Source: Struthio camelus
Taxonomy: Eukaryota > Chordata > Aves > Struthioniformes > Struthionidae
Direction of reading: 5' to 3'
DNA: 64,000 bases
Assembly (NCBI RefSeq): GCF_040807025.1
Contig: NC_090953.1
Span: 25,838,997-25,902,996 of the forward strand
Shown here: positions 46,580 through 61,154 of the stretch, in pieces
Layout of the letters: the number at the start of each line of letters is the position of its first letter
Position numbering within the stretch: the stretch's first letter is position 1
The notes under the pieces: generated by a model
What the model was told of the DNA's origin: nothing
The model's input: the letters and a program-made list of their open reading frames with translations, nothing else
Database searches by the model: none
Program-made: the position numbers and the translations under genes

Positions 46580-49500
46580 CTACTCTCGATGGACCAGCAC
46601 AAATAAACCCAGTAAAAAGAGGACCGCATACTGTAAAAGAAAGTAAGAGAGTCAAGAGTGTGCATTCACATCTAAAGATGCAGTAACAGCAACAAACGTA
46701 CAGGGCACACAGTTCAGGCGGTACGTACAGAACGTTCTCATAAAGTAATTTTAGCTGGGGAGGGCGAAGGAAGAAGATGAACGAGCTCTTACCTTAAATT
46801 TTGGATAGTCATTCATTAAGATAGTCACTATTCCAATATAGGGCACAAATCTACAAGGAAAAAAGTTTTATTAAAACAAACAGTATTCAAGGGTGAATAT
46901 GGACAAGCACTGCCCTGAGACTGTACAAAGGAAGTGCCATTTAAGCGTGCTTTGTCTAGCCAAGCACTATGGTCAACTTGGTTAGGACTTCTCCCTCCCA
47001 AGCAGGGAAGACATGGGAGTGGGGGCTGAGTGGTATCCTATCCCCAGTGCGTGTTTTCACCTACGCCTTCTTTGGCAGGGGCTCTGAAGCAGGCTGCTTT
47101 CCTCCCTGCCTAGCTTTGAGTCCTTTACCTCTCTATTGACATAACTAGCCATTCTTTCCTATGTCAGCATCAATCTTTTTTAGATTCTTGGCACTCAAGG
47201 GCTCAATGGCATCTTGGAGTAATCAGACCTAATTAGGTAGTGCTAGAAAAACATTACCCGTTTCACCCAATGCTCCCTTGCTTGTATCTTCAAACAGGCT
47301 GGCTTTTCTTTAAGGCCACTGTAAATGGAGCAGAGATCTGAAAGGCGAGAAGGGACTTTCTCCTAAGCTGTTCTTTTGGATCAAACAAGGTACAGGCATT
47401 CAAATTACTCCTTGTTACATATGGTGTGCTGCAAAGGAATTCAACCAGCTTAGAGAGTCACCACCTGCAGCTTGTCACTGACTGCTCATCCTACTTTCCC
47501 CAGCTCCTTTTAGCACGGTAAACCCACATCCAGGTGCCAGCAAGTTTCTAGGAGCAAACGTTGAAAATAAAACATTGGTGTGGCACGAGCTTGTTATCTG
47601 AAGAGGAGGAAAGGGGTATCAGTGTCAGGTTTGCAAAGAATTGATTCAAGATAAAAGAAGCACAGGGGAGCTGCCTTGGGGTAGATGGATTCTGCACAGA
47701 AACAGTTTAGCTTGTAGGGTTCCCAGCAACCACTCTAGCAAAGACCAAAATATAAACAGCCCCACAACAGAGTCAAGCTATCTACTTTCAATTATTTTAA
47801 TCCAAATGCTCTTGATGTTTAATTAAAGTTATGTGCCTATCCATGATTTGGGGTATCAAAAAAGCTTAATGGTGAGATTTTTATAACTTTTTAGTGCAAT
47901 TATTAGGAAGATTGGGTTTTGTCAGCATCGTGGATAGTGGAGCTCTTTCATCTAATTGAAGAAAGGTCCTCAGGGCAAAGGACAACTTTAAAAAAAAAAA
48001 AAAAAAGCCCAAGCTTTGGAGATTAAAAATGGGTGGTAGTTTCCTCCTGTGAGAGGAAGGAAAGAATTATTTAGCAAGCAGGCTCTTAAGTTCTTGTTAA
48101 CTCTGATGAGAACATGCACCATTTCAGCACCTGATTGTGCACACAAAGGATTCCACATTAGATATTCAGACCTTGCTTGCCTGGAAAGACTGTGATTTGC
48201 AAAAGAGTTTTGATGAAAATTGTGATCACACCTTAATGTCTTGAGTGGGCACTGCCTTTGCATTGGTGTTCATTCAGTATCAAAATCTCAGAATGCAGCT
48301 CACAGCTTAGTAAGCAAAGACTTAAGCTAAACTCAGAACTGAATTACTTTTTTTTTTCTTTTTTTTTTTTTTTTAACTCTCCACACTACCTTTTGAAATG
48401 CTTTTGCCCATTTCACATAAAACCCAGCAGGGAGAGTTCAACAGGAGAGGGCATTAACAGATAGCGTTGGGGGAGTGCACTGTAATAAGCTGTATCCTTC
48501 TCAACTTCACTTACCCTCTTGCTCTTCCTACTACATCCTTTTTCTCCAGCCAGTGCTGCCCTTGTTTGTACAGCCCTCTGTCATCAACAGCGTTATTATC
48601 TCCCTTTGTCAAAAATTTGATGTCACCATTTTGCCTAGCAAAGATATGAGAACCAGTTAGGGGAGGAAAATAGACTTATTTAACAGCTGTTCTAGAACAC
48701 GCACATAGAAACTAACACAAAGGCATCAGAAGCAATCATGTCCTAGATGTTCAAGGAGAAGGAAATAGGGAAACTCATTCTGTTAAAGGCAGTGGAAAGC
48801 AGATTGTTTGGAAAAAAAACTGCCAACAAAGGAATGAATTCTGGCCCCAGCCAAGCTCAACACAGAGCAGCTTTCCTGCAGAGTTTTAGAACAGAACCAG
48901 CACGATAAGCCCTATCTAGTGAAGGTGCAGCTATTATGTCTCTTTGCTTTTGACTTCTCTTCTGTTGATGTTTCACTTGCTTTATATACAAATGTTGGGC
49001 TGTGCTCTGCACTGCCGAGAGACTTCTGGGTTAAAACAGATAGCTCTACTCAGTAGTGATCTGAAGCAAGCTGAATCTTAGAAATCATTAGGAAAGGCAA
49101 AAAGAACTAAACAGAGGATCCCATTATGATAGTGTATGAACTCACAATGTGCCTACATCTTGAATGCTTTGTGCACTTCTGAACCTCCTATATCCTTTTC
49201 TGAAATGGAGAGAAGAACTGGAAAAGGCTCAGAAACAGATAACAAAGACATTCAAAAGGCTGGTACCACTTCCATAAAAGAAACAACAGACCAGGACTCT
49301 TCCAGCCTGGAAGACAGAACTGATGGGAGATATGACAGTAGCCTATACAGTCGTAAATGACACACACAGCAAGAGTCAAACAGTTTTTCATTGCCTCTTC
49401 TGATACAAGACCTAGGGAGCATCAAAAAAAGCTAAGAGGTAACAGGTTAAAACAAGCAAGAGAAGGTGCTGTGCTTAACTAACGTGGTGCGTAACTCAAC

Positions 49501-52500
49501 TGTGCCCTTCTGCAGCAGGATCCCTTGGACACAAAAGAGTTCCACCCGTTCAAAAAGTGACCTGATATTCCATGTAAAAATGAAAAAAAGAAATCTTTTG
49601 AGGACTATTGAGAATATTGATACCGTGGGAAATACGCACAGCTTTTGGGCAGGGGCTACACAAAACTACCCCTTCTTGCTCAAAACTATAACTTGCAGGA
49701 GATGGGGAAAAGTATCACTGCACACTCTAGCATTTAATTTGTCCTTAGGCGACCGTTAGCTAGTCAGAAACAGGATCCTGGAGTAGATGAACCTTTGCTT
49801 TGACCTGGGAACAGCTGCTGTTATGCTCTTAGCTTCATATACCATATTATTCAGCCTTCCCCAGTCATTTCCATTCAGCTTGCGGGACTCCCAACAACGC
49901 TTGTTTCTAAGCTGCCGTTTGTGCAACTACTTGGGGATCAGCTGGCCGCTGTCATCTCCCCATGGCATCTGAAGGCACACGCTGAGCAGGAGTGTTCTTG
50001 CTGCTTGGTTCTGCCAGCTTATGGAATGACAGATTGAGTACAACACAGGAAGGCATGCAGAAGATCTTGTGCTGTTTACATCATGCCTGAATACCAATGT
50101 GTGTTACTTGACATGAAAAGATGAAAAGCTTGGCAGGGGGGAGAAGAGAATAAAAACAAATCCACAATACATACTCTCTTCAAAGCACCTTTGGCTCACA
50201 GTTTTGGAACTGCAAATGCTCTAGGAGCTTCCAGATGTAGTTTGGAAAAAGATGGAAGATACCCAAAGGTGCGGATAATGTAGTTTCAATTCTGAAGACT
50301 GATGTTGGACATCTCATTGAGCCAATTTCACTGCTCTATTGTGTGCCAGCATGAGGAGCCCACAGCCAAGTTGCTCTGCTGTCTGAAAAGTGAATGAAAT
50401 CCAGTCTGGCTCTTCTGCACTAAAACCACTAACTAAATTTTGACTGCAGACTCCACGTTTAGTGACGAAAAATGAACCCAATTTGGCTCTGAACAAAGAA
50501 GAAACTCTACCAGCAGGTAGAAAACATTTTCTCAGTGAAACAATGCTGATGTGAGTTGGAGTCAGTTACCACATGATCACACAAAACGGCATTCAGCTTT
50601 CCTTCATTTTCACACTCCCATCAACTTTCACAGAGACTTTTCACAGACAGTTTTCATTTCAGTCCACAACTACAGGAAGAAATTGCAAAGCACAACTGGC
50701 CATTCAGACAACACTCTTCAATTCCAGATTGTCACCAGATAAATATTCCTTAACTAGTGAAAGGAGTGACTGATCTCTCACATTCCTGCCTTCAGCACCC
50801 AGCTTCAGTTCACAGCATTAATTTTCCAGCTTTATCTTTACTATCATACAGATGAGTTCTTTTGTTTTTTTTAATGATATCTGAAATATTGGGGAGCGGA
50901 CCAACTTTGCAGATTCTCGGCTTGGTACTACGTTCCTGCTATGCTTTGCAGAAATGAACTAATTTTTTTTTAAGACCTAGTGTTGAGGTAGAGCCAAGCA
51001 AAAAAGAAGGGTGGGGAACGTCTGGAAATAAACTGCAGCAGAGAGTGCACTCTTCTGCTTCTCTCCTTCCCCTGCACTGGCTGAAGGCAGAGGGAGAGGA
51101 CCCTGTCTTTTCTTCCTTCTTCAATAATCGCTCTGAGCAGCAGTAGAGGGGGCCACCTGAGCCATTAGCATGCAATAAGGCAGAAGGAAAGTAATATTCA
51201 CTTATATCAGTTCCCAAGACATCTCAAAAAGTGCACGTGCACCATCTGATATCACATTCACCACGCATGCTGACCTTATTTTTAAATTAACAGTATCAAA
51301 GAGAAATAGCTTTGCCTTGAAAATTGACTAAACGGTTGTTAAAAAATTTGGTATAGAATAATCTGAGCAGCAAAGAATCTGGCTGTCTACTGGAAGATAC
51401 GTCACTCACATCTGGGATTTAAGATGGACTATTTACGTGCATGAAACTGGCTGACCTTGAAGTTGGGCCAGGCAAAAGGTCTAGATGTCTCAACAGCTGT
51501 GGCTGCTACAAACACTTGGGGGAAGGGATCCTCTCTATCCTATCAACCTGATTTGGCTACAGCAATCCTCAAATGCCACCTGTACATATGATGCAAGTGA
51601 GTCACTAAATCTAGGAATTGATCTCTCAGTCCTGGTATAGCTCCAGTTCATTCATAATGGAGAGGTCATTTACTCAGCAGGAACAGATGCTAGGACCCCA
51701 TCCAACTGCTGTCATCTTCTCAAGAGCTGACTTCAGGAAATATGGATTCAGTTCAAGATTTAGTTTTCACTTAAATCCCTCACAGGGCTGGCCTGTATCC
51801 CCACATACTGGCCTTGTGCAGTCACAGTTGCATCTTCCTAGGAAAGCAGGAAGGCTTGCGGAGAAAGCCTCACTTGGAAAGCTAAACCCTGTTCAGCAGT
51901 CATGCCAGAATGACCACATTTCATTCCTGCAGACCAAAGTTTCAGAAACACATCCAGTTAAACATTTTGAGAATGAACATATAGTGCAGCACATCTAGAG
52001 ACTCTGAATACAATAACTCAAACCTTCCTGCAGGGGAGAAAACTTCATACAGAGACACCCTGTCCTCTGTATGACAGCAAGAACAAGGACCATAAAAAGA
52101 AGCTTTAAAATAATGCATGCTGTATACGCAATAACCTTCTTCCTGTAAGGTTCTAGTGCTACAGACACGATTCACTTCACACACCCCAATGTAGTCTTGT
52201 TTGGGGGAGACACCACAGCAACATTACTTAGCAGTTTGGGATGGAAATGATGGCACAGACAACATTAGGTGACATTGGGGGATCAGGATACTGGGGCTGA
52301 CTCCCCAGCTCCTGAATCCTGCTAGATGATCTTTATAACTAAACAAAAGAGGAAGATTTCATCTGGCTGAAACTTCTATATCGCTTCCTACAGCACCCGG
52401 GTTTTTGTCACTGAAGTCCCACCCATTCATTTACCCCAAGGAGAGGAGCAAAACCACAATTTAGACATATGCAATACCACCCCCATATTCTAGACGTACT

Positions 52501-55358
52501 TCTCATGAATCTTCAGGACTCGATGAACTATAGGAATTTCCCTTCCTTCTATCCTAAAGACCACGATTTCTCCCACTCTGATTGGATCTTCAATTCGGTT
52601 GGTTAGGAACAGGAGATCTCCTCTGTGAAATGCAGGCTCCATGCTGCCACTGAAAAAAGGAAGAGCAGCAACTGAACAACATTTAAACACTCAGAATCAG
52701 GTTTTGAAGTTTATAGCCTTTTGAGAAAAAATTGAAAATAACCTTAGTACAGAGGTCCTAAGAAAATCCCATGGATTTGGAGATCGGGCCCGTATCTTAC
52801 CTCTGTTACACTCAGATTTTCATCCATTATGCTAGCACAAGTTCAGATTTGCGGATGAAAAGAGAAATGCCACCAGCTAGCATTAACCACGTACCAAATA
52901 GGGAAAAGTTTCTACTGTTCTTAGTAATAGAAAGGCGGATGACAAGCAGTATCTTCTCTTCTCCTGAGCTCTCGAGTGATAGTGCTACACTGGCAATATT
53001 GCAGTCCTCTTCCTCCAAAGTGTTTGAAAGCTTTGTTACAGGTAGATAGATGATCTTTGTGAATAAAGCACTCAAAGCATACGGCTCCTGCATTCCCATC
53101 TGGAACAGACAGGCGGGTGTGCTAAAAATCTGTTATCATGATTCATCGCTTTGCTTAACTATCTCATTCTAGGCACCACTATTCAAACTATTTTTCTCCT
53201 GTCTTGTAAATGGCAATTGTTATAGAACACTTAACCTTCTTAATTTCAAACAAATAATGCAGTACAAAAGGAAATGATGAACTTTAAGTACTGCACATAT
53301 TCCTGTTTTATCTTGAGACGCTGCAGAAGCTGCTATTCAGAGTATAAGATCACATCACCAAAGAAGGACGGTGACCTAATGGCCTCTCTCTTACTCACTG
53401 GAAGAAGCTGCATGAAATCTCTCACCTGTACTTCACGGATCCATCAGGAGGAAAGAGGAAGGCCACTTGCTTTTATTTTCCACGTGTTTTTTTTAAATGG
53501 TATGTAGTAATTAACACTGACATGGAAACACACTAGAAGGACAACACAGCTACAAAAAACAGGATCTCTGAAATATCCACACAGTCTGATAGTGCCAGCA
53601 CTTCATGGCTGCCCGAGAACTTCAACAACAGGAATTTCTCATAATAAATAGGAGGATGTAAGCAACAATTCTGGTGCCTACTGCATTCCACTTACGTGAA
53701 GGCAACATACAGTATCTGAAAATATATCCAATTGTGGAATGATATCCGTTATTTTCGGTCACACGTGCAGAAGGGCAGAGCTACAAGAGCACAAAGGCAC
53801 CATTCATAGGTGCATTCCTATAGCTTACTAGAAGGCCAGGAAGAAACCCAAGAGACTATGAAAGAACAGTTAGATGCAAATAACACATTTTAAGGATGCA
53901 ATATAACACATAATAATGCTCCACAGAGCTTTCAGCAAGCCATTTCCCATTTACAAATATCTCTTCTTGACTGTATGAGTTTATTTCCTGCCATCTCAAG
54001 GTTTTCAACTTCTTTTTCCTTTAATCAAGATTCAACGCACACTCCAACTACTCACACAGCAGCAGCAAGACAGGCAGACAATCATGAGAGGAGATAACAG
54101 GGCATTTCAATGTTCTACTACTAAAAGTCCTATTATGGTGAAGAGCTATTAGCTACTTTTGAGAAGATCAGTTCTACCACAAACATTGCTTTCCTACAGT
54201 GATGACCCCCACCAACACGAGCAATGGATTTCTCTCTTGTGCCAGGCCCGCTGTTTCAAGGCCCTCATTTTTTATGACTGCTTTTACCCCTACTGTCATG
54301 CATTTTTCCATGAAACTTGGTAAAATTCAGAAGTGCCTGGGCTGAGCTCTTCCACTTGCCATATTTCTTTCAAGTCTTTCCCATTCTTCTCTTTCCCCTT
54401 CTATCACAGACAAGTTAGCCATCTAACAGCGGCTGAGGAATATGATGTTATTTTTATGTAAGGCTGCGCATTTTTCCTACCTACGTTCTCTTCCTTTACT
54501 GTTTTTCTGTGTTATACTATGTCACAAAGAAAGGCTTTCGCCTGTCAGGGCCTGGCAGCTGAGGATGTAAAGCACAAGATGGAAATAAGAACTAGGGCCA
54601 GGAATCCCTTGCTGCCCAATCTCTATAGAAAATGTTCTCCACATGCACTTAACAGCCTTGAACACCGCCGCCTCAGGGTTCGTGTTTCACAGCTGTTTTT
54701 CAACTTTTTGGCATGCTGCACACTTTTGAGAGTCAGGTTCTCCCATTCACGGGCCCAGGAGGTTATACCCCTTACCACGGTATGTTATCATTAAGCGCGC
54801 CCTGAGGGTCTTTTTAAAATTGCCTGCGTTATTTTCTGATCCACCTCAGCAAAGGTTTGTACGCAGAGGGAGAACCGAGCCTACACCAAAAGCACAGGAC
54901 GGCGGTGGGTGCAACCTTCGGCACGGGGCTGCTGAAACACCGCTCGGGCACGGCCGGCCGGGCCTGTCCTTAGCGGGGGGCGAGGCTCCCTGTCGCCGGG
55001 GGGACGGAGCAGCCAGGCCCCGCCGGCCCCGCCGCGCTGGAGGCCAGCAGGGCTTTACCTCAGCACCACCACGATGGGGCTCTCGCTGCCGGTCACCACC
55101 ATGAGCCCCTTCCAGATCATGAGGGCGGACGAGACGATCATGCCGAAGTTCAGCACCTGGTAGTAGAGCTGCAAGAAGGGCAGGGGCGGTGTGAGGGTCG
55201 GGGCGGCCGCAGCCGCCCCTCGCGCACGGCGCCCCGGAGCCGGCGGGGCCTTCCCGGCCCGGGCCGCCCCCGGGGGGCCGCCCCCCCGGCACCTCGGCCC
55301 CGCGCACCTGCCGCTTGTTCATACGCCGCACATCGTCCAGAAAGTCCAGCGACAGCAT
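46580..55358 (-). CDS. SEC11A: Signal peptidase complex catalytic subunit SEC11A, complete, six exons
   Basis: Catalytic subunit of the ER signal peptidase complex, which removes signal peptides from proteins entering the ER. Exons are 55358-55308, 55168-55059, 52649-52500, 48634-48515, 46850-46793 and 46630-46580. The sum is 540 nt (179 aa plus TAG), the same length as human SEC11A. All introns are GT/AG and phases agree. [17 protein letters not shown] is the family N-terminus, followed by one membrane anchor near residues 22-40. The serine protease residues are Ser56 (in SGSMEPA), His96 (in PIVHRV) and Asp122 (in NAVDDRG). The C-terminal hydrophobic segment ([16 protein letters not shown]) is the last exon. 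The near-identity to mammals separates it from SEC11C. The promoter is a CpG island with a GGC repeat in the 5' UTR. Confidence 0.97.
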
Positions 55359-55480
55359 CGCGGCGGCGGCGGCGGCGGCGGCCCCGGCCCCGACGGCCAC
55401 TTCCGCTTCCGCCCGCGCTCCCGCCGCTTCCGGCCCCGCCCGGCCGCGGGGCGGGGAGGGGGCAGGAGGGGTGGCAGAAG
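54880..55480. promoter_or_regulatory. CpG island promoter of SEC11A
   Basis: Very CG-rich DNA spanning SEC11A exons 1-2 and about 120 bases upstream of the start codon. There is no TATA box, as is usual for a housekeeping gene. Function is inferred from composition and position. Confidence 0.75.
55359..55382. repeat. GGC trinucleotide repeat in the SEC11A 5' UTR
   Basis: About seven to eight GGC/GCC units lie directly before the SEC11A start codon. Such repeats often vary in length. Confidence 0.85.
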
Positions 55481-55745
55481 TGACGGGTGACAGAGGTGAT
55501 AGGAGTGGTGACAGGACAGGTAAGGAGGGGTGGCAGGAATGGTGACAGGACAGGTGAGACTGGGTGACAGGAGCAGTGACAGCAGTGGCAACAGGGAGGT
55601 GATGTGGAGGTGCCAGGTGGCAGGAGTGGTGGCAGGGAGATGGCAGAAGTGCTGACAGGAGAGGTGACAGGACGGGTGACAGGAGCAGGGAGGGAGGTGG
55701 CAGGAGCAGTGAGGTGGGGAGGGGACAGGGAGGTGAGAGGAGCCC
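55465..55745. repeat. Degenerate minisatellite upstream of SEC11A
   Basis: Dozens of imperfect copies of a roughly 10-base unit (consensus near GGTGACAGGA, with variants GGTGGCAGGAGT and AGTGACAGC). They lie on the 5' side of the SEC11A promoter. The unit length drifts and copies are diverged. Confidence 0.85.
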
Positions 55746-58700
55746 TGCAAAGTGGCTCCCCGGGCAGCAGCATGGCCAAGGCAGCACCTGCGGGTGCACG
55801 GGGCACCCGGCCACCTCGGCCCCTGCCCCCGGAGCGGGAGGCCCGTGCGCCAAGATAACCCTCATCACCTTGGGGTTAACAGGCCTGTGCTGCGCTTGGG
55901 GCATTCAGGAGCAAGGGTGACCGACATCGTCCACCAGCGAGTTCCTGCCTGTCGCCCACCGCTCTGAGGATGGGTGACCATCCAAAATTGCAGAAGGAGC
56001 CAGGAGATTCCTCAGCAGTCCCAAGCACTGGGGGCACCAACGGCAGGGCGGCGAGGATGGGCCTCCCAAATGAAGTGGGTGACACTGGAAAAGCAACTGT
56101 CCTTTCTGCACCGGGACTGCTGCAGGCTCTCGGTTTATGCCGTCCAGGGCTGGAGGGCTTCACTGTCTACCTTCAGGCCCTGTAATCCCTGGTGCTGTCA
56201 GGAGCTCGGGCAGGTTTCACCTGGGACAAGATCAGAGCCTGCAGTCTCTTTGAGGCAAAGAGGTCAAAATACCACAGACTTGGGGACAAATCCTTCTTTG
56301 CAGTTAGCGGTCCTCATGCCTCCAGGCGTGGATGGCAGCCAGTTGAGTACAGAAGCCGCTCATTGGCCAAAGTAGGAGGGGAAATTGCAGCGTTGGAGAG
56401 AGACATTTACAGATGGGATCCGAGTGTGCTGGTTGTCATCTTGAGCAAAAACTACGGCACGCTGGGTTATCTCCTGCCCTGAATGTGCTTCATCTGTGAG
56501 CCCTCTGAGTGCTCACAGACGTCGCGGCTGTCCACGGGCTCCAAAGGGATGCGGGAATTCCTCCTGCCTGGGAAAGGGGTGTCTTCCCTACAACTCCCAC
56601 TCTGAACCCATGGCTTGGACTTTCCGTTTCCTAATCCCACCAATGATGAGTGCAATTGCCAGGTCCTTGTGTGACATGCCATACTGACACAAATTCTAGC
56701 AATAGCCTGGGGATCCCATTTAAATCGGATTTTCACCTTTCACTATTCCACCTAAAATCCTTAGGCCTCACACATACCCGCACCAGCTGCCTTCAGGGCC
56801 TGTGCCCCCTTCTACCGTTGAACTGTTCAGACTGTCCTTCAGACCGTTCAGATGAGACTGTTTCAACACAGAGATGCCGTAAGTGGGTACTGGCTGACAC
56901 AGGCATGTTAAGAGTGAGACGGCATTATCTCTTTGGCTCCCTGTCCCTTGTGGCCGTCTCCCCTGCCTCAGTCAGAGATTTGGGGGCTGAGAGAGGGCGC
57001 GTTACCCATGGTGGTGGATGACACGCTGTGTGCTGGGGCTGGAGAGGAGTGCATTCAGAAGGCTGCCACTTGCCACCGAGCACTGGCACAGCCTTGCGGC
57101 AGGACGGCCGACTGCAGGGAGCGCCCGGCGCAGAGGAACCTCGTCACTGCAGCCTCGTGCCAATGCCAACGTGGGAGTAACCAGACTGGGACGGGGGGAA
57201 CCAAACTGGGATAGGTAAGTCCTCTGCGGGCACAGCCACAGTGGTGGTCTCTGAGGTCCCTGCACAGGCTATATATAATTATGAGTCACCCATGTCAAAA
57301 ACATATCTGAAGCCACATGGGTATTTGCTTGTTGTGGGGACTGCCAACTGGATTCATATCCTCATAGACCATTCCCCAACTCAGGCCATCAACTGCAAAG
57401 GGCTTGCCAGTCATCGTGTAAGCCCTGTAGCCCAGGGAAGGGAAAATTATAGATGGCATCATCAGCTACACCAGCCACATATGTGATGGTAGCGTGTCAA
57501 AAATTATTTCCTTTGCTGACAGAGCCAGGCCAGCACCTTATTCCTCACCTGTGTAGGGTTATGCTGTCTTTTTACACAGCACATTCAACTTAAACCTGTT
57601 CCCATGAGGCTCCTGGCCTCACCAGAATGATGGTGGACCATGCCCTCAGGTCAGCCAGACCTGCGCCTCGACAGGACTGATTGCCTAGATTGTATAACAT
57701 TTAAAGGCCACCAAATTGATGGCTTTGGCCACCTGCTAATATGGTTAGTAGGAGACCCTTTACCTAGCCCCAGCCCTGACATCTTAAGAGCCACACTTGC
57801 AGGCACAGACAAGGCCTTTTGGGTTGCACACCAGGAAGGAAAAGGGGTGCTGCGCACCTTGTTCACCACATGCTGCTGCCCAGACAGATCGCGGAACAGC
57901 CTGGCATAGCACGGCCCGAGCCCGCTGCGTGCACTAGCAGAGCGTGGGCTGCGTGAGATGCCTGCAGCCACCAGCAGTCTGCCTCTGGCCTCTGTGCTCT
58001 TAACCTTCTGGTGGAAAGAGGTTTTCGGTGCTCCGATAACGTGGACCCTGCCAGCTCCTTGACACCTGGCTCCCATTCCCAGATCCTGTGCCTGCCCTTC
58101 TGCAAGTAAGCAAGCAGCACCCATTTTGCTCTTGCATCCTGCAGAAAAAGTAAAAAGTAAGGCTGTGCCCGTCAAGTCTGAGGCTGGATGAAGAGGATGA
58201 GGTTTTGCTGCTCTGCACCATGCCATTCTTGAAAGCAGGATGATGTCCTCTGTTCTAGGGGGAGGGAAGGTGACAAGGGACATATCCACATACCGCTGGC
58301 CACCAGCACGCTAGGGAGCCCCTGAGATTCTTGCAGTTGCCAATGTAGTTCCTGCAACCTTCCTCTGCTTCAGGCTTAGCTTTAGACACTGCCACAATGG
58401 CTCAGGCCTCCTCTAGGCCCACAGGGCTCCTCCTTCAGGCCTGAAATACAACGGATTAAAAAATTCAGTTTCTTTCTACTGCACCTCATAGAAGACTAGA
58501 GGAGCCTGGTGCATATGTGCTTTCGCAGCCGGATGATCTGTGTGTGCTGCAGAGAAAAGGCATCACACCAGTGTGGACGTGGCTAGCCATGCATGGCCTG
58601 TACATACTATTCATGGGGCAGTCTAATTCTCCCGCTGCTCCCGAATGTGCAATTCTTTTGCTTAGGGAGGGATCCAGGAGAGATCTAGCAAAGTACCAAC

Positions 58701-59400
58701 AGAGACAAGCAGAGGAACTGGACCAGGAGTAAAAAGCAGAGCAAACCAGATTCATGGCACACTTGCATCCACTGTAGCTGTAACTGCAGGTCCTTATTTC
58801 AGGACTGCTATGGGATAAGTGGATAAATGGCATCCCCTTCACCTGAACTAGGAGACTACAGAAGCCAATAAGGACTTACACTGGTCCTTTGCTTTATAGA
58901 GGTGGCTTTGCCTTTTGGGAACACATTTTACAGCATCCATAACGCGGAAGCGTCCACAATGCTACCCTACACCTTTTTCCTATGACAGGAGGCCTCGAGT
59001 CCTAGGATGTGTATGTTGTCCTTCTCAGCAGCTGCCTCACCTTCATGCCGCTCTCAGTCCTAAATAGCCTAAGTAGCAGAGGAGAAAATTATCCTTCACA
59101 ACCTTCAAGTGGAGTTTGCCACATGCAGAAAGGCTGCTGTCCATCTGTGGAGGAAAGCAGAAAACTGCTGTGCACAGCCTTATTGAAGCTGCTGGATTAC
59201 CAGGGCTGTTTCCTAGCTCGTGGCACTGATCAAGACCACACAGGACTCTCAATACAGATGAGCGGTCCTTAAAAATTATCCTCATTTTCACTGTAGCAGG
59301 ACATGCTTGGAAAACGGTGGCAGGCAGTAGGTCTATTTCCTGTGCTAGCTTACCCATATTACCTAGGAAGAACCAAGCCCAATCAAGCATTGTTGGATGC
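55746..59400. other. Unassigned DNA between SEC11A and ZNF592
   Basis: No gene recognised. Two longish open frames (minus 57651-58289, plus 57640-57909) have no known motif and overlap each other, so at least one is chance. Confidence 0.4.
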
Positions 59401-59401
59401 T

Positions 59402-61154
59402 TTTATTTGAAATACTTTGAAGTAAACATTATAGCAAGGCACAAATGCCACTGCAGATTAAATAGATATGTGATGGCTTGGGAGTGCCCCCTGCTATTGT
59501 TACTCTACATAGGCTACCTTGTAAAACATTCCCTAGGCTAATGTACACAGTATCAAAAAATACAAAGAGTCCAAACTGTTTGTATCAAAACACATTGAGA
59601 CAAGAAAGTGAGCAATTCAAATGCAATAAGATAAATAGTTCTTAAATTATTTAAACATTGTCATAGTAAACAATAACGAGCAGGATTCTGGCTCAACATA
59701 AAAAACGGTATAGAAGATAATTATATTACACAAAGCATGTGTTTGTTGAGGGGAACAAGTGAGGAAATAGCATGGACAGAGAGTCAATATGACTACATGG
59801 AAATAAACGTCTCCAAAGTAATACATAAAACTGAGTAAAGTTGGGAGAAGAGCTATCAAAGGAGCTAAAGTATTTGAAGCATTACAGTATGGTGGTTTCT
59901 CAGTCCTACAAGCCCCTTTCCGGAAACCACTCTCCTCCTTGCCTGATACTATGCAGGGAACCTCCTCAGCTACCAAAAGCCGCCGCTGCTGACTGCTGCA
60001 GACCAGATTAGCTAGATAACATGCAGAGCAGGCCATACACTAGAGTGTTACCAGATTGATTTTGCTTCTCTGTAATCCTTGTATCTGCTTCTTAAGCAAG
60101 GAGCTTTATAAAAGCAGATGAGGGGCAGAACTCCTGTCTTGCAGAACTCCTAGCTGATGTAGTTAAGAGTACAGGGACTATTTCATTCCAGCCGATAGCG
60201 AGACGGGGAGGGGAGAGTTTTCCTATTCTGTGGATCGTGACATTCAATCTCCAGTGCTCCTCGCTAGCACAGAGAGGCACAAGTGTTTATGGTGCCGTAC
60301 TCACCGGCCACGTCGCTCTGCCTGAGCTTCGAGCAGGGATAAGCCACAGCGTGCCAGGCCCAGCCTACAGCTGGCTATACCCACCTTCTATATAGCTTCC
60401 AGCAGTGCAGCTATATTGACATAGAACCGACAAGTCCCTGGGGCGGACCAGGCCCTTGTCAATCTGTGACACGTGCTTTTGAGCTCTGCTCACACAAGAG
60501 GACGGTAGCTATGAGATTCTCTTTGAGGAGGATTCAAATCCATAACATTTCATTAAATTACCTTGTGGGAAATAAGACTGTTACCAGGGCAATGAAAAAA
60601 CTGTCTGAAGCTTCAGTACAACTTGCAGCTTGCACCTGTCCTGTGTAATGTAGGAGATCTTGTTTCAGCCAGCATAGTCCTGACATTTCGCCGAGACAGC
60701 ATTATGAATTAAAACGAGTAAAACAAAGGCAGGATGGGAAGAGAAAAATTAGTCATAAATACTGGGAGGAAGAAAGCAAGAGAGGGAAGGGAAGGCTGGG
60801 GCTCCAGGCAGAGGCTGAGGCAGTGCACACTCGAAGGAAGAGAGCTCATCTTAAGGAAACTGCAGTTGCAGAAAGTGCTCCTTGATCCTCGGGAGATGGA
60901 CAAATTCCAGCGAGGATTCTCGCCCTGCTTTCCCTTTTCACCTCTCTGATCTGGCAGAGATTTAGTGCTTAGGATGCAATGGCGGGGTTTTTTCTTTTTT
61001 AAATTTCCCTTACAAACAGAAGTTAATGGAAAGCAACGTCCATCCCAAGAAATCAACAGACTATTTCAACGATTTGCCCCATTCCCCACCTGGTATTTTG
61101 AGTAAAAACCCTCCCCCAAACAAAAAACCCCAACCAACTAAAAGGGTTTTTTTT
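59402..61154 (-). other. Probable ZNF592 3' UTR
   Basis: AT-rich DNA directly after the ZNF592 stop codon, without open frames of interest. A minus-strand AATAAA lies at 59407-59402. ZNF592 has a long 3' UTR in mammals, so a transcript reaching about 59.4 kb is plausible but not shown. Confidence 0.35.

Noticed and set aside
54846-55904. Minus-strand open frame of 352 codons
   Set aside because: It crosses SEC11A exons 1-2 in a different frame, plus the CpG island and minisatellite. GC-rich DNA lacks stop codons, and the product is low-complexity.
57651-58289. Minus-strand open frame of 212 codons
   Set aside because: No recognisable domain, no splice or promoter context, and it overlaps another frame. 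Treated as chance.
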